Of a stretch of 64,000 nucleotides of DNA, positions 8,236-16,521 are shown piece after piece. The stretch is from Patulibacter sp. SYSU D01012. Its GTDB lineage: Bacteria > Actinomycetota > Thermoleophilia > Solirubrobacterales > Solirubrobacteraceae. The translations under genes were made by a program, and so were the position numbers. Position 1 is the first letter of the stretch. Every line of letters starts with the position of its first letter. The stretch spans positions 434,001-498,000 of the forward strand of contig NZ_JAFMTB010000002.1 of NCBI RefSeq assembly GCF_017916475.1, read 5' to 3'. Below the pieces are notes generated by a model. That model had not been told where the DNA came from. It saw only the letters and a list, made by a program, of their open reading frames with translations, and ran no database searches.

Positions 8236-9438
8236 ATGTCCACCCCGCTTCCCGGCCGTTCAGCTCCGGTCGCCGCGCGCCTGCGCGGCGTCGCGAGCTC
8301 GCCGGTACGCGAGATCCTGGCGCTGACCGAGCGGTCCGGCGTCCTCTCCTTCGCCGGCGGCCTGCCGGCGCCCGAGCTCTTCGACCGCGAGGGCCTGGCC
8401 GACGCGTTCGCGGCCGCGTTGCACGACGCCCACGCCGGGCGCTCGCTGCAGTACTCGACGACCGAGGGCGACCCGGCCCTGCGGGCTCGGGTGGCCGAGC
8501 GCCTGACCGCCCGCGGGCTCCCGACCGGGCCGGAGGACCTGCTCATCACCAGCGGGTCGCAGCAGGCGCTGACGCTCATCGCGGCCGTCATGCTCGAGCC
8601 GGGCGACCGCGTCCTGGTCGAGGACCCGAGCTACCTGGCCGCCCTCCAGGCGTTCCAGCTCGCCGGCGCGGTGCCGGTCCCCGTGCCCTGTGACGGCGAG
8701 GGGCTGCTGCCGGACGAGGTCGAGCGGCTCGTCGCCGAGCACCGCCCGAAGCTGCTCTACACCGTGCCGACGTTCCACAATCCGACGGCGCGGACGCTCG
8801 GCGAGGAGCGCCGGCGCGAGCTCGCGGCGGTCATCGAGCGCTGCGACCTGTGGACGATCGAGGACGACCCGTACGGCGAGCTGCGGTACAAGGGCGAGCC
8901 GTCGACGCCGATCGCCGCCATCCCGGGCGCCGCGGAGCGCACGCTCGCGCTGTCGACGCTGTCGAAGGTCGCCGCGCCCGGGCTGCGGATCGGCTGGGTG
9001 CGCACGCCCGCCGACCTGCGCGGGCCGCTGACGATCGCCAAGCAGGCGGCGGACCTGCACTCCTCGACGATCGACCAGGCCGCGACGGCACGCTGGCTGG
9101 CGGGGGTCGACCTGGACGCGCACCTGGCGCGGCTGCGGCACGTCTACGGCGAGCGCCGCGACGCGATGGTGGCGGCGCTGCCCGACGTCCTGCCCGCCGG
9201 CAGCCGGTTCAACCGGCCCGACGGCGGCATGTTCGTGTGGGTGCGCCTGCCGGACGGGCTGGACGCCACGGCGCTCCTCCCCCGCGCCCTCGAGCACGAG
9301 GTCGCGTACGTGCCGGGCGCGCCGTTCTACGCGGCGACGCCCGACCCGCGCACGCTGCGCCTGTCGTTCACCACGCACGCGCCGGCCGAGATCGCGGACG
9401 GCCTGGGCCGCCTACGCGCGGCGTTCGCGGGCGCGTAG
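8236..9438 (+). CDS. PLP-dependent aminotransferase (class I, LysN/2-aminoadipate type)
   Basis: 400 residues, fold type I. The PLP lysine is at about Lys244 in STLSKVAAPGLRIGW. Other family marks are FAGGLPAPELF near the N-terminus, ITSGSQQAL, the cofactor-contact segment FHNPTARTLG and EDDPYGELRY. The opening segment and the YSTTEGDPALRARVAERL region match the MocR-related 2-aminoadipate/aromatic aminotransferase group without the GntR DNA-binding domain. The substrate cannot be assigned. It stands alone between divergent and convergent neighbours and ends before a strong shared terminator. Confidence 0.88.
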   Translation: MSTPLPGRSAPVAARLRGVASSPVREILALTERSGVLSFAGGLPAPELFDREGLADAFAAALHDAHAGRSLQYSTTEGDPALRARVAERLTARGLPTGPEDLLITSGSQQALTLIAAVMLEPGDRVLVEDPSYLAALQAFQLAGAVPVPVPCDGEGLLPDEVERLVAEHRPKLLYTVPTFHNPTARTLGEERRRELAAVIERCDLWTIEDDPYGELRYKGEPSTPIAAIPGAAERTLALSTLSKVAAPGLRIGWVRTPADLRGPLTIAKQAADLHSSTIDQAATARWLAGVDLDAHLARLRHVYGERRDAMVAALPDVLPAGSRFNRPDGGMFVWVRLPDGLDATALLPRALEHEVAYVPGAPFYAATPDPRTLRLSFTTHAPAEIADGLGRLRAAFAGA

Positions 9439-9546
9439 GCGCCGGGCGCGCCCCGCGGCGGCCGCGCCCGACGCGGTCGGCGCGGCCGGTCCGGCGCACC
9501 CGGTGCGCGGCGGACCGTGCCCCGGCGCCCCGGCGGCCCGGGCGGG

Positions 9547-9580
9547 CGCGGGCGCGGCCGAGGGATCGGCCGCGCCCGCG
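9547..9580. terminator. Bidirectional terminator, perfect 15-bp stem
   Basis: CGCGGGCGCGGCCGA (9547-9561) pairs perfectly with 9566-9580 across a GGGA loop. It sits between the aminotransferase stop (9438) and the convergent sedolisin stop (9587), only six bases from the latter, and should end both transcripts. There is no T-run. Confidence 0.65.
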
Positions 9581-9586
9581 GCGCCG

Positions 9587-11737
9587 CTACGGCAGCGGAA
9601 CGCCCAGGGCGCTCAGGAACGCCTGGCCGTTCGGCGTGCCGCGCCCCGTCGTGTCGTCGTAGCCGGGGGTCGACGTGAGCGTCCCCGTGTCGCCGATGGC
9701 GCGCAGCGAGGTCGTCAGCCCGCCGGAGGCGTCCGTCCCGTTCGCGTAGTCCGTCCGGACCACGGCGCGGGTCGGCCGGGAGCCCTCGGCCACGTCGTGG
9801 AACGCGCCGGCGGGCGCCGCGTACAGCGCGGGGTTGGCGAAGCCCACCGCCGACCCGCCGCGCGCCGTCCGCAGGCCGTCCGCGACGGCCGCGATGCCCG
9901 CGGTGACGGGCGCCGCCAGGCTCGTGCCGCCGATCCGGTACTCGTCGTACCCGACGCTCCCGTCCGGCGACGTCTGGGTCTGCCCGACGAGGAAGCCGGT
10001 GTTCGGGTCGCCGATCGCCGCGACGTCGGGCACCACGCGGTGCGCGGCCCCGCCGCCGGCGTACGCGGTGGCCAGCGCGTTCGGCACGACGCCGGCCTGG
10101 TACGCGGGCTGCGCGTTGTAGGCGCTCGTGCCCCCGCCGCCGCCCGAGGTGTACGCGGACGGGTCGCCGGGCGCCGGGTCCCACGCCGTGCCGGCGGCGT
10201 TCAGGACCGACTTGTCGGTCCCCCAGGGCGCCTCCCACAGGTACTCGCCGGACGCGCCGATGCCGATCGACGTGCCGCCGACCGCCGTCACCCACGGGCT
10301 GGACGCCGGGTAGTCGGCCTGCCGCCGGCCCGAGCTGACGACCTCGTCGCCGTCGTCGCCGGACGAGAAGTACAGGCCCACGCCGGTCGCCGCGGCCTCC
10401 TGGGCGATCGTGTCGAACGCGGCGCGCGAGGCGTCCGACGTGTCGGACTCCGTCTCGCCGTACGAGTTGGAGACGATCGACGCCTTGCCGGAGTCGACGA
10501 CGTCGGACAGCGTGTCGTCGAGCGACACGTCGTACGGATCGCGCGCGCCGGCGTAGACGACCTTCGCGCCCGGCGCCAGGCCGTGGACGGCCTCCACGTC
10601 GAGGGTCTGCTCGCCGTACCAGCCCTGCGGATCGTCGCCCGCGTCGCCGGGCGTCTCGGGCACCTGCGTCAGCCAGTACGGCGTCAGGGACTGGTCGAGC
10701 TGGCCGGCCGCGAACGCGGGCACGCCCTGGCGGGCCGCCCACGTGTTGGCGTCCTCCTCGATCGTCGGCGACGCGTACGCGTCGATGATCGCCACGGACG
10801 CGCCCGTGCCGTCCTGGCCGGCACGCAGCCCGTACGCGGACCGCAGCTGCTTCCCGGTGTAGCCGCAGGGCACGACCGGGACGGGACCGCCGAACGCGTC
10901 GGGCGTGTCCGTGGAGAGCTTCTCCGCCCACGACGTCGAGCACGGGCCCGCGTTGCGGAAGACGGGGGCCGGGCTGGCGGCGGGCGTGGTGAAGGCGCCG
11001 GACTCGTCCAGGCCCTGCACCGCCGCGACCGACGGGGCGATCGCGGCCGGCAGGGTCGGCGTCGCGGCGGCCGCGCGCAGCGTCCGGCCGCGCACCCGGT
11101 AGGCGTTCAGGGCGGTGCCGAACGCGCGCGAGACCTGACGGGCGCTGCCGTGGGCGGTCAGGCGGCTGCCGTTGCGCGAGACGGCGTCGACCGTCAGGCC
11201 CTGCGCCCGCAGGTAGCCGGCGACCTGCGCGACGGTCGCGTCGGTCGGCGCGAAGCGGCGCCGGAACTCGGCCGGCGTGAGGTACTGCCCGTACGACGAC
11301 GACGCCGGGTCCGTGACCGCGGCGATCAGGCGCGCGAGAGCGGGCGCGTCCCGCCAGCCGAGCGTCAGGCTGACGGGGATCGTCTGCGCCGGGCGGACCT
11401 GCCCGACGGCGTGGTCCGGCCGCGCCCACCCCGGCGCGGCGGTCTCGAGGGGGCGCCGCGGCCCGGCGGGCGTGCCGGCGGGGACGGTGCCGGCGGGCGC
11501 GGCGGCCAGCCCCTTCCCGACCGTGGTGGGGCGCTGCAGGCGCACGACGCCGGCGATGCGCGGCGTCCGGCGCACGCGGGCGGTGCGGACGGTCCGCCAG
11601 CCCGCGCGGGAGCGGGTGGCCTTCGCCACGATCGGCGCGGCGTGGGCGGCCGGGACGGCGGCGGCGGGGACCGCGAGGGCCGAGACGGCGACGAGGGCGA
11701 TGCCGGCCCGACGGGCGGCGACGGCGGAGGCGCTCAC
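9587..11737 (-). CDS. Secreted sedolisin/kumamolisin-type serine-carboxyl protease (S53)
   Basis: 716 residues. A signal peptide (about residues 1-31, hydrophobic and Ala-rich, ending near AHAAP) is followed by a pro-kumamolisin activation domain at about 115-245 (TIPVSLTLGWRD, YGQYLTPAEFRRRFAP). The catalytic domain follows, with the Glu/Asp pair at about Glu376 and Asp380 (GEQTLDVEAVHG) and the serine at about Ser606 in GGTSLAAPVTAG. The C-terminal calcium-site region (FHDVAEGS, GYDDTTGRGTPNG) is intact, so the protease looks complete and active. The GTG start at 11737 overlaps the stop of the collagen-like gene (GTGA), so the two proteins are made together; kumamolisin-As of this family degrades collagen, which makes the pairing suggestive. 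Confidence 0.92.
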   Translation of the reverse strand: MSASAVAARRAGIALVAVSALAVPAAAVPAAHAAPIVAKATRSRAGWRTVRTARVRRTPRIAGVVRLQRPTTVGKGLAAAPAGTVPAGTPAGPRRPLETAAPGWARPDHAVGQVRPAQTIPVSLTLGWRDAPALARLIAAVTDPASSSYGQYLTPAEFRRRFAPTDATVAQVAGYLRAQGLTVDAVSRNGSRLTAHGSARQVSRAFGTALNAYRVRGRTLRAAAATPTLPAAIAPSVAAVQGLDESGAFTTPAASPAPVFRNAGPCSTSWAEKLSTDTPDAFGGPVPVVPCGYTGKQLRSAYGLRAGQDGTGASVAIIDAYASPTIEEDANTWAARQGVPAFAAGQLDQSLTPYWLTQVPETPGDAGDDPQGWYGEQTLDVEAVHGLAPGAKVVYAGARDPYDVSLDDTLSDVVDSGKASIVSNSYGETESDTSDASRAAFDTIAQEAAATGVGLYFSSGDDGDEVVSSGRRQADYPASSPWVTAVGGTSIGIGASGEYLWEAPWGTDKSVLNAAGTAWDPAPGDPSAYTSGGGGGTSAYNAQPAYQAGVVPNALATAYAGGGAAHRVVPDVAAIGDPNTGFLVGQTQTSPDGSVGYDEYRIGGTSLAAPVTAGIAAVADGLRTARGGSAVGFANPALYAAPAGAFHDVAEGSRPTRAVVRTDYANGTDASGGLTTSLRAIGDTGTLTSTPGYDDTTGRGTPNGQAFLSALGVPLP

Positions 11738-12468
11738 TTCGACTCCTCGAGGATGCGGGTGTAGCGCGCGCGGGCGGCGGCGGGCAGGTCGGACGTCGGC
11801 TTCTCGGTGTCGGCGGTCGCCGCCACGCAGTTCACGTAGACGCGGAACGGCTGGTCCTCGTTCGTCAGGTTGTCGACGACGGCGACGTAGCCGCTGGGCT
11901 TCGTCGGGTCCGGGTTGACGACGGGGAACAGCCCGGAGACGGCGATGGCGCCGACGCGGCTGTCGCTCGGCAGCACGCCGCCGCCGACCGGGTAGGTGCC
12001 GGGGTCGCATGCGGCGCCGGCCGTGACGTTCGTGGCGCCGCCCGCGGTCACGGGGTACGGGTCGGCGGCCTGCGCGTCGCTCAGCGCCGGGGCGACGACG
12101 TGCGAGGACAGGCGGTAGGCGATCGTCGGCGGCGTGGCGTCGGCGTCGCGGCCGGCCGGGCCCTGCGGGCCGGCGGGGCCCGCGGCGCCCGGGGCGCCGG
12201 TCGGGCCGGCGGGCCCCTGCGGGCCGGCGGCGCCCTGCGGGCCCGTGGCGCCCGCGGGGCCGGGCGCGCCGCGCCGGACGGTGCCGCGGGCCAGGTCGGC
12301 GGCGGTGAGCGAGTGGTTCCTGACGTTGCGGCCCGTGATCGTCGACGGCGCGATGTCGCGCCCGGTGATCAGGCCCGACGCGGCCGCGGCGGTGCCGCCG
12401 GAGGCGACGAACAGGGCGAGGAGCGCCACCCCCATGGAGGGTGACGGCAGCCGGAATCGGCGTGGCAT
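11734..12468 (-). CDS. Secreted collagen-like (Gly-X-Y) protein
   Basis: 244 residues. A hydrophobic signal segment (about residues 12-32) is followed by a short ladder of TGR/N-type turns (GLITGRDIAPSTITGRNVRN) and then by 14 uninterrupted Gly-X-Y triplets at residues 67-108 (12145-12270), rich in GPQ, GPA and GAP. The C-terminal ~135 residues form an unrecognised domain with two or three cysteines. This layout of signal, 'TGxxI' ladder and collagen triplets is common in secreted proteins of Solirubrobacterales. It is probably a trimeric surface or matrix protein. It is translationally coupled to the S53 protease downstream. Confidence 0.75.
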   Translation of the reverse strand: MPRRFRLPSPSMGVALLALFVASGGTAAAASGLITGRDIAPSTITGRNVRNHSLTAADLARGTVRRGAPGPAGATGPQGAAGPQGPAGPTGAPGAAGPAGPQGPAGRDADATPPTIAYRLSSHVVAPALSDAQAADPYPVTAGGATNVTAGAACDPGTYPVGGGVLPSDSRVGAIAVSGLFPVVNPDPTKPSGYVAVVDNLTNEDQPFRVYVNCVAATADTEKPTSDLPAAARARYTRILEESK

Positions 12469-12692
12469 GGAGGGATCTTCCGGTCTGGGGCGGGCCGGTC
12501 AGGCAGGGTGCTTGGACCAACCACCACCCACGAACGCGGACACCCTACGTCCGGGCCGACCCCGCCGTCACGCCAACTTGGTGCCATCCCGGAGCGCCGC
12601 GACGGACGCCGTCGCGCCGCCCGGACAGGGCCCGGCGGCGGGGCGCCAGGACGGCGGCGACGCGCCGCGCGCGGCGCCGGGTGACCGCCCGG

Positions 12693-12713
12693 GCGGCCCC
12701 GCCGAGGGGCCGC
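12693..12713 (-). terminator. Terminator hairpin of the cys operon
   Basis: GCGGCCCC (12693-12700) and GGGGCCGC (12706-12713) form a perfect 8-bp stem with a 5-base loop, 24 bases after the cysA stop. A second stem, CGCGACGG/CCGTCGCG with an ACG loop, lies at 12598-12616. No T-run follows either stem. The rest of the 268-base gap up to the collagen-like gene shows nothing else. Confidence 0.5.
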
Positions 12714-12736
12714 TCGGGCGGGCGCGCCGCCGAGGT

Positions 12737-13693
12737 TCAGGCGGCCAGCGTGGCCACGGACGCCTCGCGGCGCACGTGCACGGTGTCGCCCTCGCGCAGG
12801 CCCAGGCGGGCCGCCTCGTCGCGCGTCGTCTGGACCGACAGCGGCTGGGCGTCGTCCGTCGTCAGCTCGACGCGCACCTCGAACCCCAGGTGCGCCACCC
12901 GCCGCACGCGCGCGGCGACCGCGCCGTCGTGCGCCTCGCGGGCCAGGCGCAGGTCGTGCGGCCGCACGAGGTCGCCGTGCAGCGTGGCGACCGGCCCCAG
13001 GAACGACATGACGAAGTCGTTCGCCGGCGCGTCGTAGAGCTCGCGCGGGCTGCCGACCTGCTCGATGCGGCCGGCGTTCATCACCGCGATGCGGTCGGCG
13101 ACGTCCATCGCCTCCTCCTGGTCGTGCGTGACGAGCACCGTCGTCACGTGGACCTCGTCGTGCAGCCGGCGCAGCCACTGGCGCAGGTCGTCCCGCACCT
13201 TCGCGTCGAGCGCGCCGAAGGGCTCGTCGAGCAGCAGCACCTTCGGCTCGACGGCGAGCGCGCGCGCCAGGGCCATGCGCTGACGCTGGCCGCCCGAGAG
13301 CTGCGCCGGGTAGCGCGCCTGGTACCCCGCCAGGCCGACGATCTCGAGCAGCTCGTCCACGCGCCGCGCGATCTCGGCCTTCGGCCGCTTGCGGATCCGC
13401 AGGCCGAAGGCGACGTTCTCGCGCACGGTCATGTGCTTGAACGCGGCGTAGTGCTGGAACACGAAGCCGATGCCGCGGCGCTGCGGCGACAGGCGCGTGA
13501 CGTCGGCGCCCGAGATCAGCACCGTGCCGTCGTCGGGCTCCTCCAGGCCGGCGATCACGCGCAGCAGCGTCGACTTGCCCGACCCCGACGGCCCGAGCAG
13601 CGCCGTCAGCGACCCGTCGGGGATCTCGATCGAGACGTCGCGCAGGGCGTGGAAGTCGCCGTAGTGCTTGTTCACGGCGGACGCGGAGATCAC
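12737..13693 (-). CDS. cysA: Sulfate/thiosulfate ABC importer, ATP-binding subunit
   Basis: 318 residues. Walker [10 protein letters not shown] is near residue 38, the signature [15 protein letters not shown] near 132, and Walker [12 protein letters not shown] near 155, followed by the switch histidine in [12 protein letters not shown]. The C-terminal ~85 residues form a short TOBE-like regulatory part. It powers import of sulfate by CysT/CysW. It is the last gene of cysP-cysT-cysW-cysA, and its GTG overlaps the cysW stop (GTGA). Confidence 0.93.
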   Translation of the reverse strand: MISASAVNKHYGDFHALRDVSIEIPDGSLTALLGPSGSGKSTLLRVIAGLEEPDDGTVLISGADVTRLSPQRRGIGFVFQHYAAFKHMTVRENVAFGLRIRKRPKAEIARRVDELLEIVGLAGYQARYPAQLSGGQRQRMALARALAVEPKVLLLDEPFGALDAKVRDDLRQWLRRLHDEVHVTTVLVTHDQEEAMDVADRIAVMNAGRIEQVGSPRELYDAPANDFVMSFLGPVATLHGDLVRPHDLRLAREAHDGAVAARVRRVAHLGFEVRVELTTDDAQPLSVQTTRDEAARLGLREGDTVHVRREASVATLAA

Positions 13694-14493
13694 GAGCGGT
13701 CGCTCCTGTGCTCGAAGACGGTCATGAGGATCAGGGTCACGAGCGCGAGCCCCATCAGGAGCGTCGCGGCGGCGTAGGACCCGGGCAGGTTGAGGTCCTC
13801 GAAGCGGTTGGCGACGAGGAGGGTCAGCGTCTCGGACTCGCCGGAGACGCCGTTCGAGACGACGGAGACGGCCCCGAACTCGCCGAGCGCGCGGGCGACG
13901 GTCAGCACGACGCCGTAGGCCAGCCCCCAGCGGATCGACGGCAGGGTGACGCGCCAGAACGTCTGCCAGCGGCTCGCGCCGAGCGTGGTGGCGGCCTGCT
14001 CCTGCTCGTCGCCGATCTCGTGCAGCACCGGCTCGACCTCGCGGACGACGAACGGCAGCGTCACGAAGATCGTCGCGAGCACCATCCCCGGCAGCGAGAA
14101 GATGATCTTCACGCCGTGCTCCGCGAGGCCGCCGAACCAGCCGTGCACGCCCCACAGCAGCACGAGGGCGACGCCGACGATGACCGGCGAGACGGCGAAG
14201 GGCAGGTCGACGACCGCCTGCACCAGGCCCTTGCCGCGGAAGCGCCCGCGGACGAGCGCGAGCGCCGTGAAGACGCCGAAGACGACGTTGAGCGGCACGA
14301 CGATCGCGACGATCTCCAGCGACAGCGAGAGCGCCGAGATCGACGCCGGGGTCGTGACCTGCTCCCAGAAGGCGACGAGGCCGTGCTCGAACGTCCGGTA
14401 CAGGATGAGCGCCACCGGGACGATCAGCAGCACCGTCAGGTAGACGAGCGCGACCGTGCGCAGCGCCAGGCGCGAGCGGCGCTCAACCTGCAC
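13690..14493 (-). CDS. cysW: Sulfate ABC importer, permease CysW
   Basis: 267 residues with six predicted membrane helices. The permease-ATPase contact loop has the expected [20 protein letters not shown] form (EAA motif with glycine), and the gene order fixes it as the second permease of the sulfate system. The GTG at 14493 lies inside the end of cysT (11-base overlap), while its own stop overlaps cysA. It forms the membrane channel together with CysT. Confidence 0.92.
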   Translation of the reverse strand: MQVERRSRLALRTVALVYLTVLLIVPVALILYRTFEHGLVAFWEQVTTPASISALSLSLEIVAIVVPLNVVFGVFTALALVRGRFRGKGLVQAVVDLPFAVSPVIVGVALVLLWGVHGWFGGLAEHGVKIIFSLPGMVLATIFVTLPFVVREVEPVLHEIGDEQEQAATTLGASRWQTFWRVTLPSIRWGLAYGVVLTVARALGEFGAVSVVSNGVSGESETLTLLVANRFEDLNLPGSYAAATLLMGLALVTLILMTVFEHRSDRS

Positions 14494-15376
14494 GGCGCTG
14501 CCTCCAGTGGGTGAAGAGCCGCAGGCCGACGAGCACGACGAACGTCAGCAGCAGCAGCGTCACCGACATCGCGGCGGCGGCCGCCGGGCGGTCCGTCTCG
14601 ATCCGGTCGGCGATGTACTGCGAGGCCACCTGGTTGCGCGGCGTGTTGCCGCTGACGAGCACGACGGAGCCGTACTCCCCCACCGCCCGGGCGAACGCCA
14701 GCCCCGCGCCCGAGACGAGGGCCGGCAGCAGCGCCGGCAGGACGATGCGCCGGAAGATCGTGGCGTTGCTCGCGCCGAGCGACGCGGCCGCCTGCTCGGC
14801 CTCCTTGTCGACCTCGAGCAGCACGGGCTGCACGGAGCGGACGACGAACGGCAGCGTGACGAAGAGCAGCGCGATGCCGATCGCCCAGTGCGTGGCGACG
14901 AGGTCCAGGCCGATCGGGCTGTTCGCGCCGATGAGCGCCAGCAGCACGATGGACGCCACGATCGTCGGCAGCGCGAACGGCAGGTCGATCAGGGCGCCCA
15001 CCAGCCGCTTGCCGCGGAAGTCGTCCCGGACGAGCACCCACGCGATCAGCGTCCCCATGACGGCGTTGATCAGCGTGACGACGACGGAGACGACGAGCGT
15101 CAGCCGCAGCGCGCGCATCGCGGCCGGCGCCGTGATCGCGTCCCAGAACGCGGGCAGTCCGCCCTCGAGCGACTTCGCCACGACGGCGGCGAGCGGCAGC
15201 AGGACGATGACCGACAGCCACAGCGTCGCGACGCCGATGCCGACGCCGCCCAGGCCGCCCGCCCCGGCCCGTGCGCGGCCCCGGCCGCGCACGGGCGCGG
15301 CCGGGCCCCCGGGGCCGGCCGGCGAGGCGGCCCCTTCCGGCCCCAGGTCCGGTCCGTCAGCGACTGCTCGCGGCAC
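14483..15376 (-). CDS. cysT: Sulfate ABC importer, permease CysT
   Basis: 297 residues. An N-terminal ~45-residue Gly/Pro/Arg-rich cytoplasmic extension precedes six membrane helices; the EAA loop reads KEAEQAAASLGASNATIFRRI. The segment LIDLPFALPTIVASIVL is typical of CysT/CysU. The GTG at 15376 overlaps the last codons of cysP by 20 bases; a start closer to the first helix is possible because the extension is poorly conserved in type. It partners with CysW. Confidence 0.92.
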   Translation of the reverse strand: MPRAVADGPDLGPEGAASPAGPGGPAAPVRGRGRARAGAGGLGGVGIGVATLWLSVIVLLPLAAVVAKSLEGGLPAFWDAITAPAAMRALRLTLVVSVVVTLINAVMGTLIAWVLVRDDFRGKRLVGALIDLPFALPTIVASIVLLALIGANSPIGLDLVATHWAIGIALLFVTLPFVVRSVQPVLLEVDKEAEQAAASLGASNATIFRRIVLPALLPALVSGAGLAFARAVGEYGSVVLVSGNTPRNQVASQYIADRIETDRPAAAAAMSVTLLLLTFVVLVGLRLFTHWRQRRAG

Positions 15377-16397
15377 CGGCGGCCTCGTAGAGCTTGGCGA
15401 TCTCGCCCTCGTCCGGCTCGAACAGCCCGTCGTTCAGGCGCTTCCAGCCGCCCAGCTCGGCGACGGTGTAGAGCTTCTCCGGCTGCGGGAAGTCCGACGC
15501 GAAGGCCTTCGCGGCCTCGGGGTCGACCGGGCGGAAGCCGGCCTCGCCCCAGATCTTCTGGCCCGCGGCCGAGAAGAGGAAGTCCGAGAACGCCTTCGCC
15601 TGCTCGGGGTGCTTCGACGTCTTCAGCACGGCGAACGGGTTCTCGATGCGGAGCGTGTGCGGCGGCGTGACGTGCTCGACGGCCTCGCCCTGGCGCTCGA
15701 TGTTGATCGCCTCGTTCTCGTAGCTCAGCAGCGCGTCCGCCTTGCCCTGGAGGAAGGTCTGCGTCGCCTCGCGGCCCGACTTCGGCTGCGTCTTGACGTG
15801 CTTCAGCAGCGCGCCGACGTACTTCAGGCCGGCCGCCTGGTCCTTGCCGCCCTGGCTCTTGTCGGCGTACGGGGCGAGCAGGTTCCACTTCGCCGAGCCG
15901 GACGAGAACGGGTTCGGCGTCACGACCTCGACGCCCGGCTTCAGCAGGTCGTCCCAGTCGCGGATGCCCTTCGGGTTGCCCTTGCGGACGACGATCGTGA
16001 CGACGGACGAGGAGACGATGCCCTTGAAGCGGTTCTGGTTCCAGCTCGGGTCGACGAGGCCGGCGTCCACCAGGCGCGTGACGTCGGGCTCGAGCGAGAA
16101 GTTGACGACGTCGGCGTCCTGCCCCGACTCGACCGCGCGGCTCTGGTCGCCGGACGGCCCGTAGGACTGGGCGAACGTGACGCCCTTGCCCGCGTCGGTC
16201 TTCTGGAACGCCGGGATCTCCTTGTCGAACCCGGTCTTCGGGACGGCGTAGGCGACGAGCGACAGCCTCGCCCCCGCGCCGTCCGAGGCCGCCGCGTCAC
16301 CGCTGCCGCCGACCTCGTCGCTGGCGCCGCCGCAGCCGGCCAGGACCAGGGCGGCGGTGGCGGCCACGGGGGCCAGGGAGCGGATGGGTAGGCGCAC
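15357..16397 (-). CDS. cysP: Sulfate-binding lipoprotein
   Basis: 346 residues. The signal peptide ends in a lipobox (VLAGC, Cys about 22), so the protein is membrane-anchored on the outside. The mature part has the sulfate-binding protein pattern: LVAYAVPKTGFDKEIPAF, QSYGPSGDQSRAV (anion-contact region), DVVNFSLEPDVTRLV, TPNPFSSGSAKWN and ALLSYENEAI. It captures sulfate (or thiosulfate) and delivers it to CysT/CysW. It is the first gene of the operon, behind a -10 and a large palindrome. Confidence 0.94.
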   Translation of the reverse strand: MRLPIRSLAPVAATAALVLAGCGGASDEVGGSGDAAASDGAGARLSLVAYAVPKTGFDKEIPAFQKTDAGKGVTFAQSYGPSGDQSRAVESGQDADVVNFSLEPDVTRLVDAGLVDPSWNQNRFKGIVSSSVVTIVVRKGNPKGIRDWDDLLKPGVEVVTPNPFSSGSAKWNLLAPYADKSQGGKDQAAGLKYVGALLKHVKTQPKSGREATQTFLQGKADALLSYENEAINIERQGEAVEHVTPPHTLRIENPFAVLKTSKHPEQAKAFSDFLFSAAGQKIWGEAGFRPVDPEAAKAFASDFPQPEKLYTVAELGGWKRLNDGLFEPDEGEIAKLYEAAGAASSR

Positions 16398-16425
16398 GGC
16401 GGCTCTCTCTTCGGTCGTCGACGAA

Positions 16426-16457
16426 CCCGAAACTCGGATCGGGTTTCGGGAAACATA
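16426..16457 (-). promoter_or_regulatory. cysP promoter -10 with an operator palindrome at the start site
   Basis: On the minus strand a TATGTT hexamer (16457-16452) is followed at once by a perfect inverted repeat with arms CCCGAAAC and GTTTCGGG (16426-16433 and 16443-16450; 9-base spacer), so the predicted transcription start falls inside the palindrome. A further arm-like copy, CGAAACCCG, lies at 16480-16488 upstream. This placement suits a repressor that responds to sulfur supply. As RNA it could also form a 5' hairpin. Confidence 0.55.
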
Positions 16458-16521
16458 GACGGTCGACGCCGGAAACGCACGAAACCCGACGGGAAAGCCG
16501 GGAATCTTCGGCGCGGGACGC

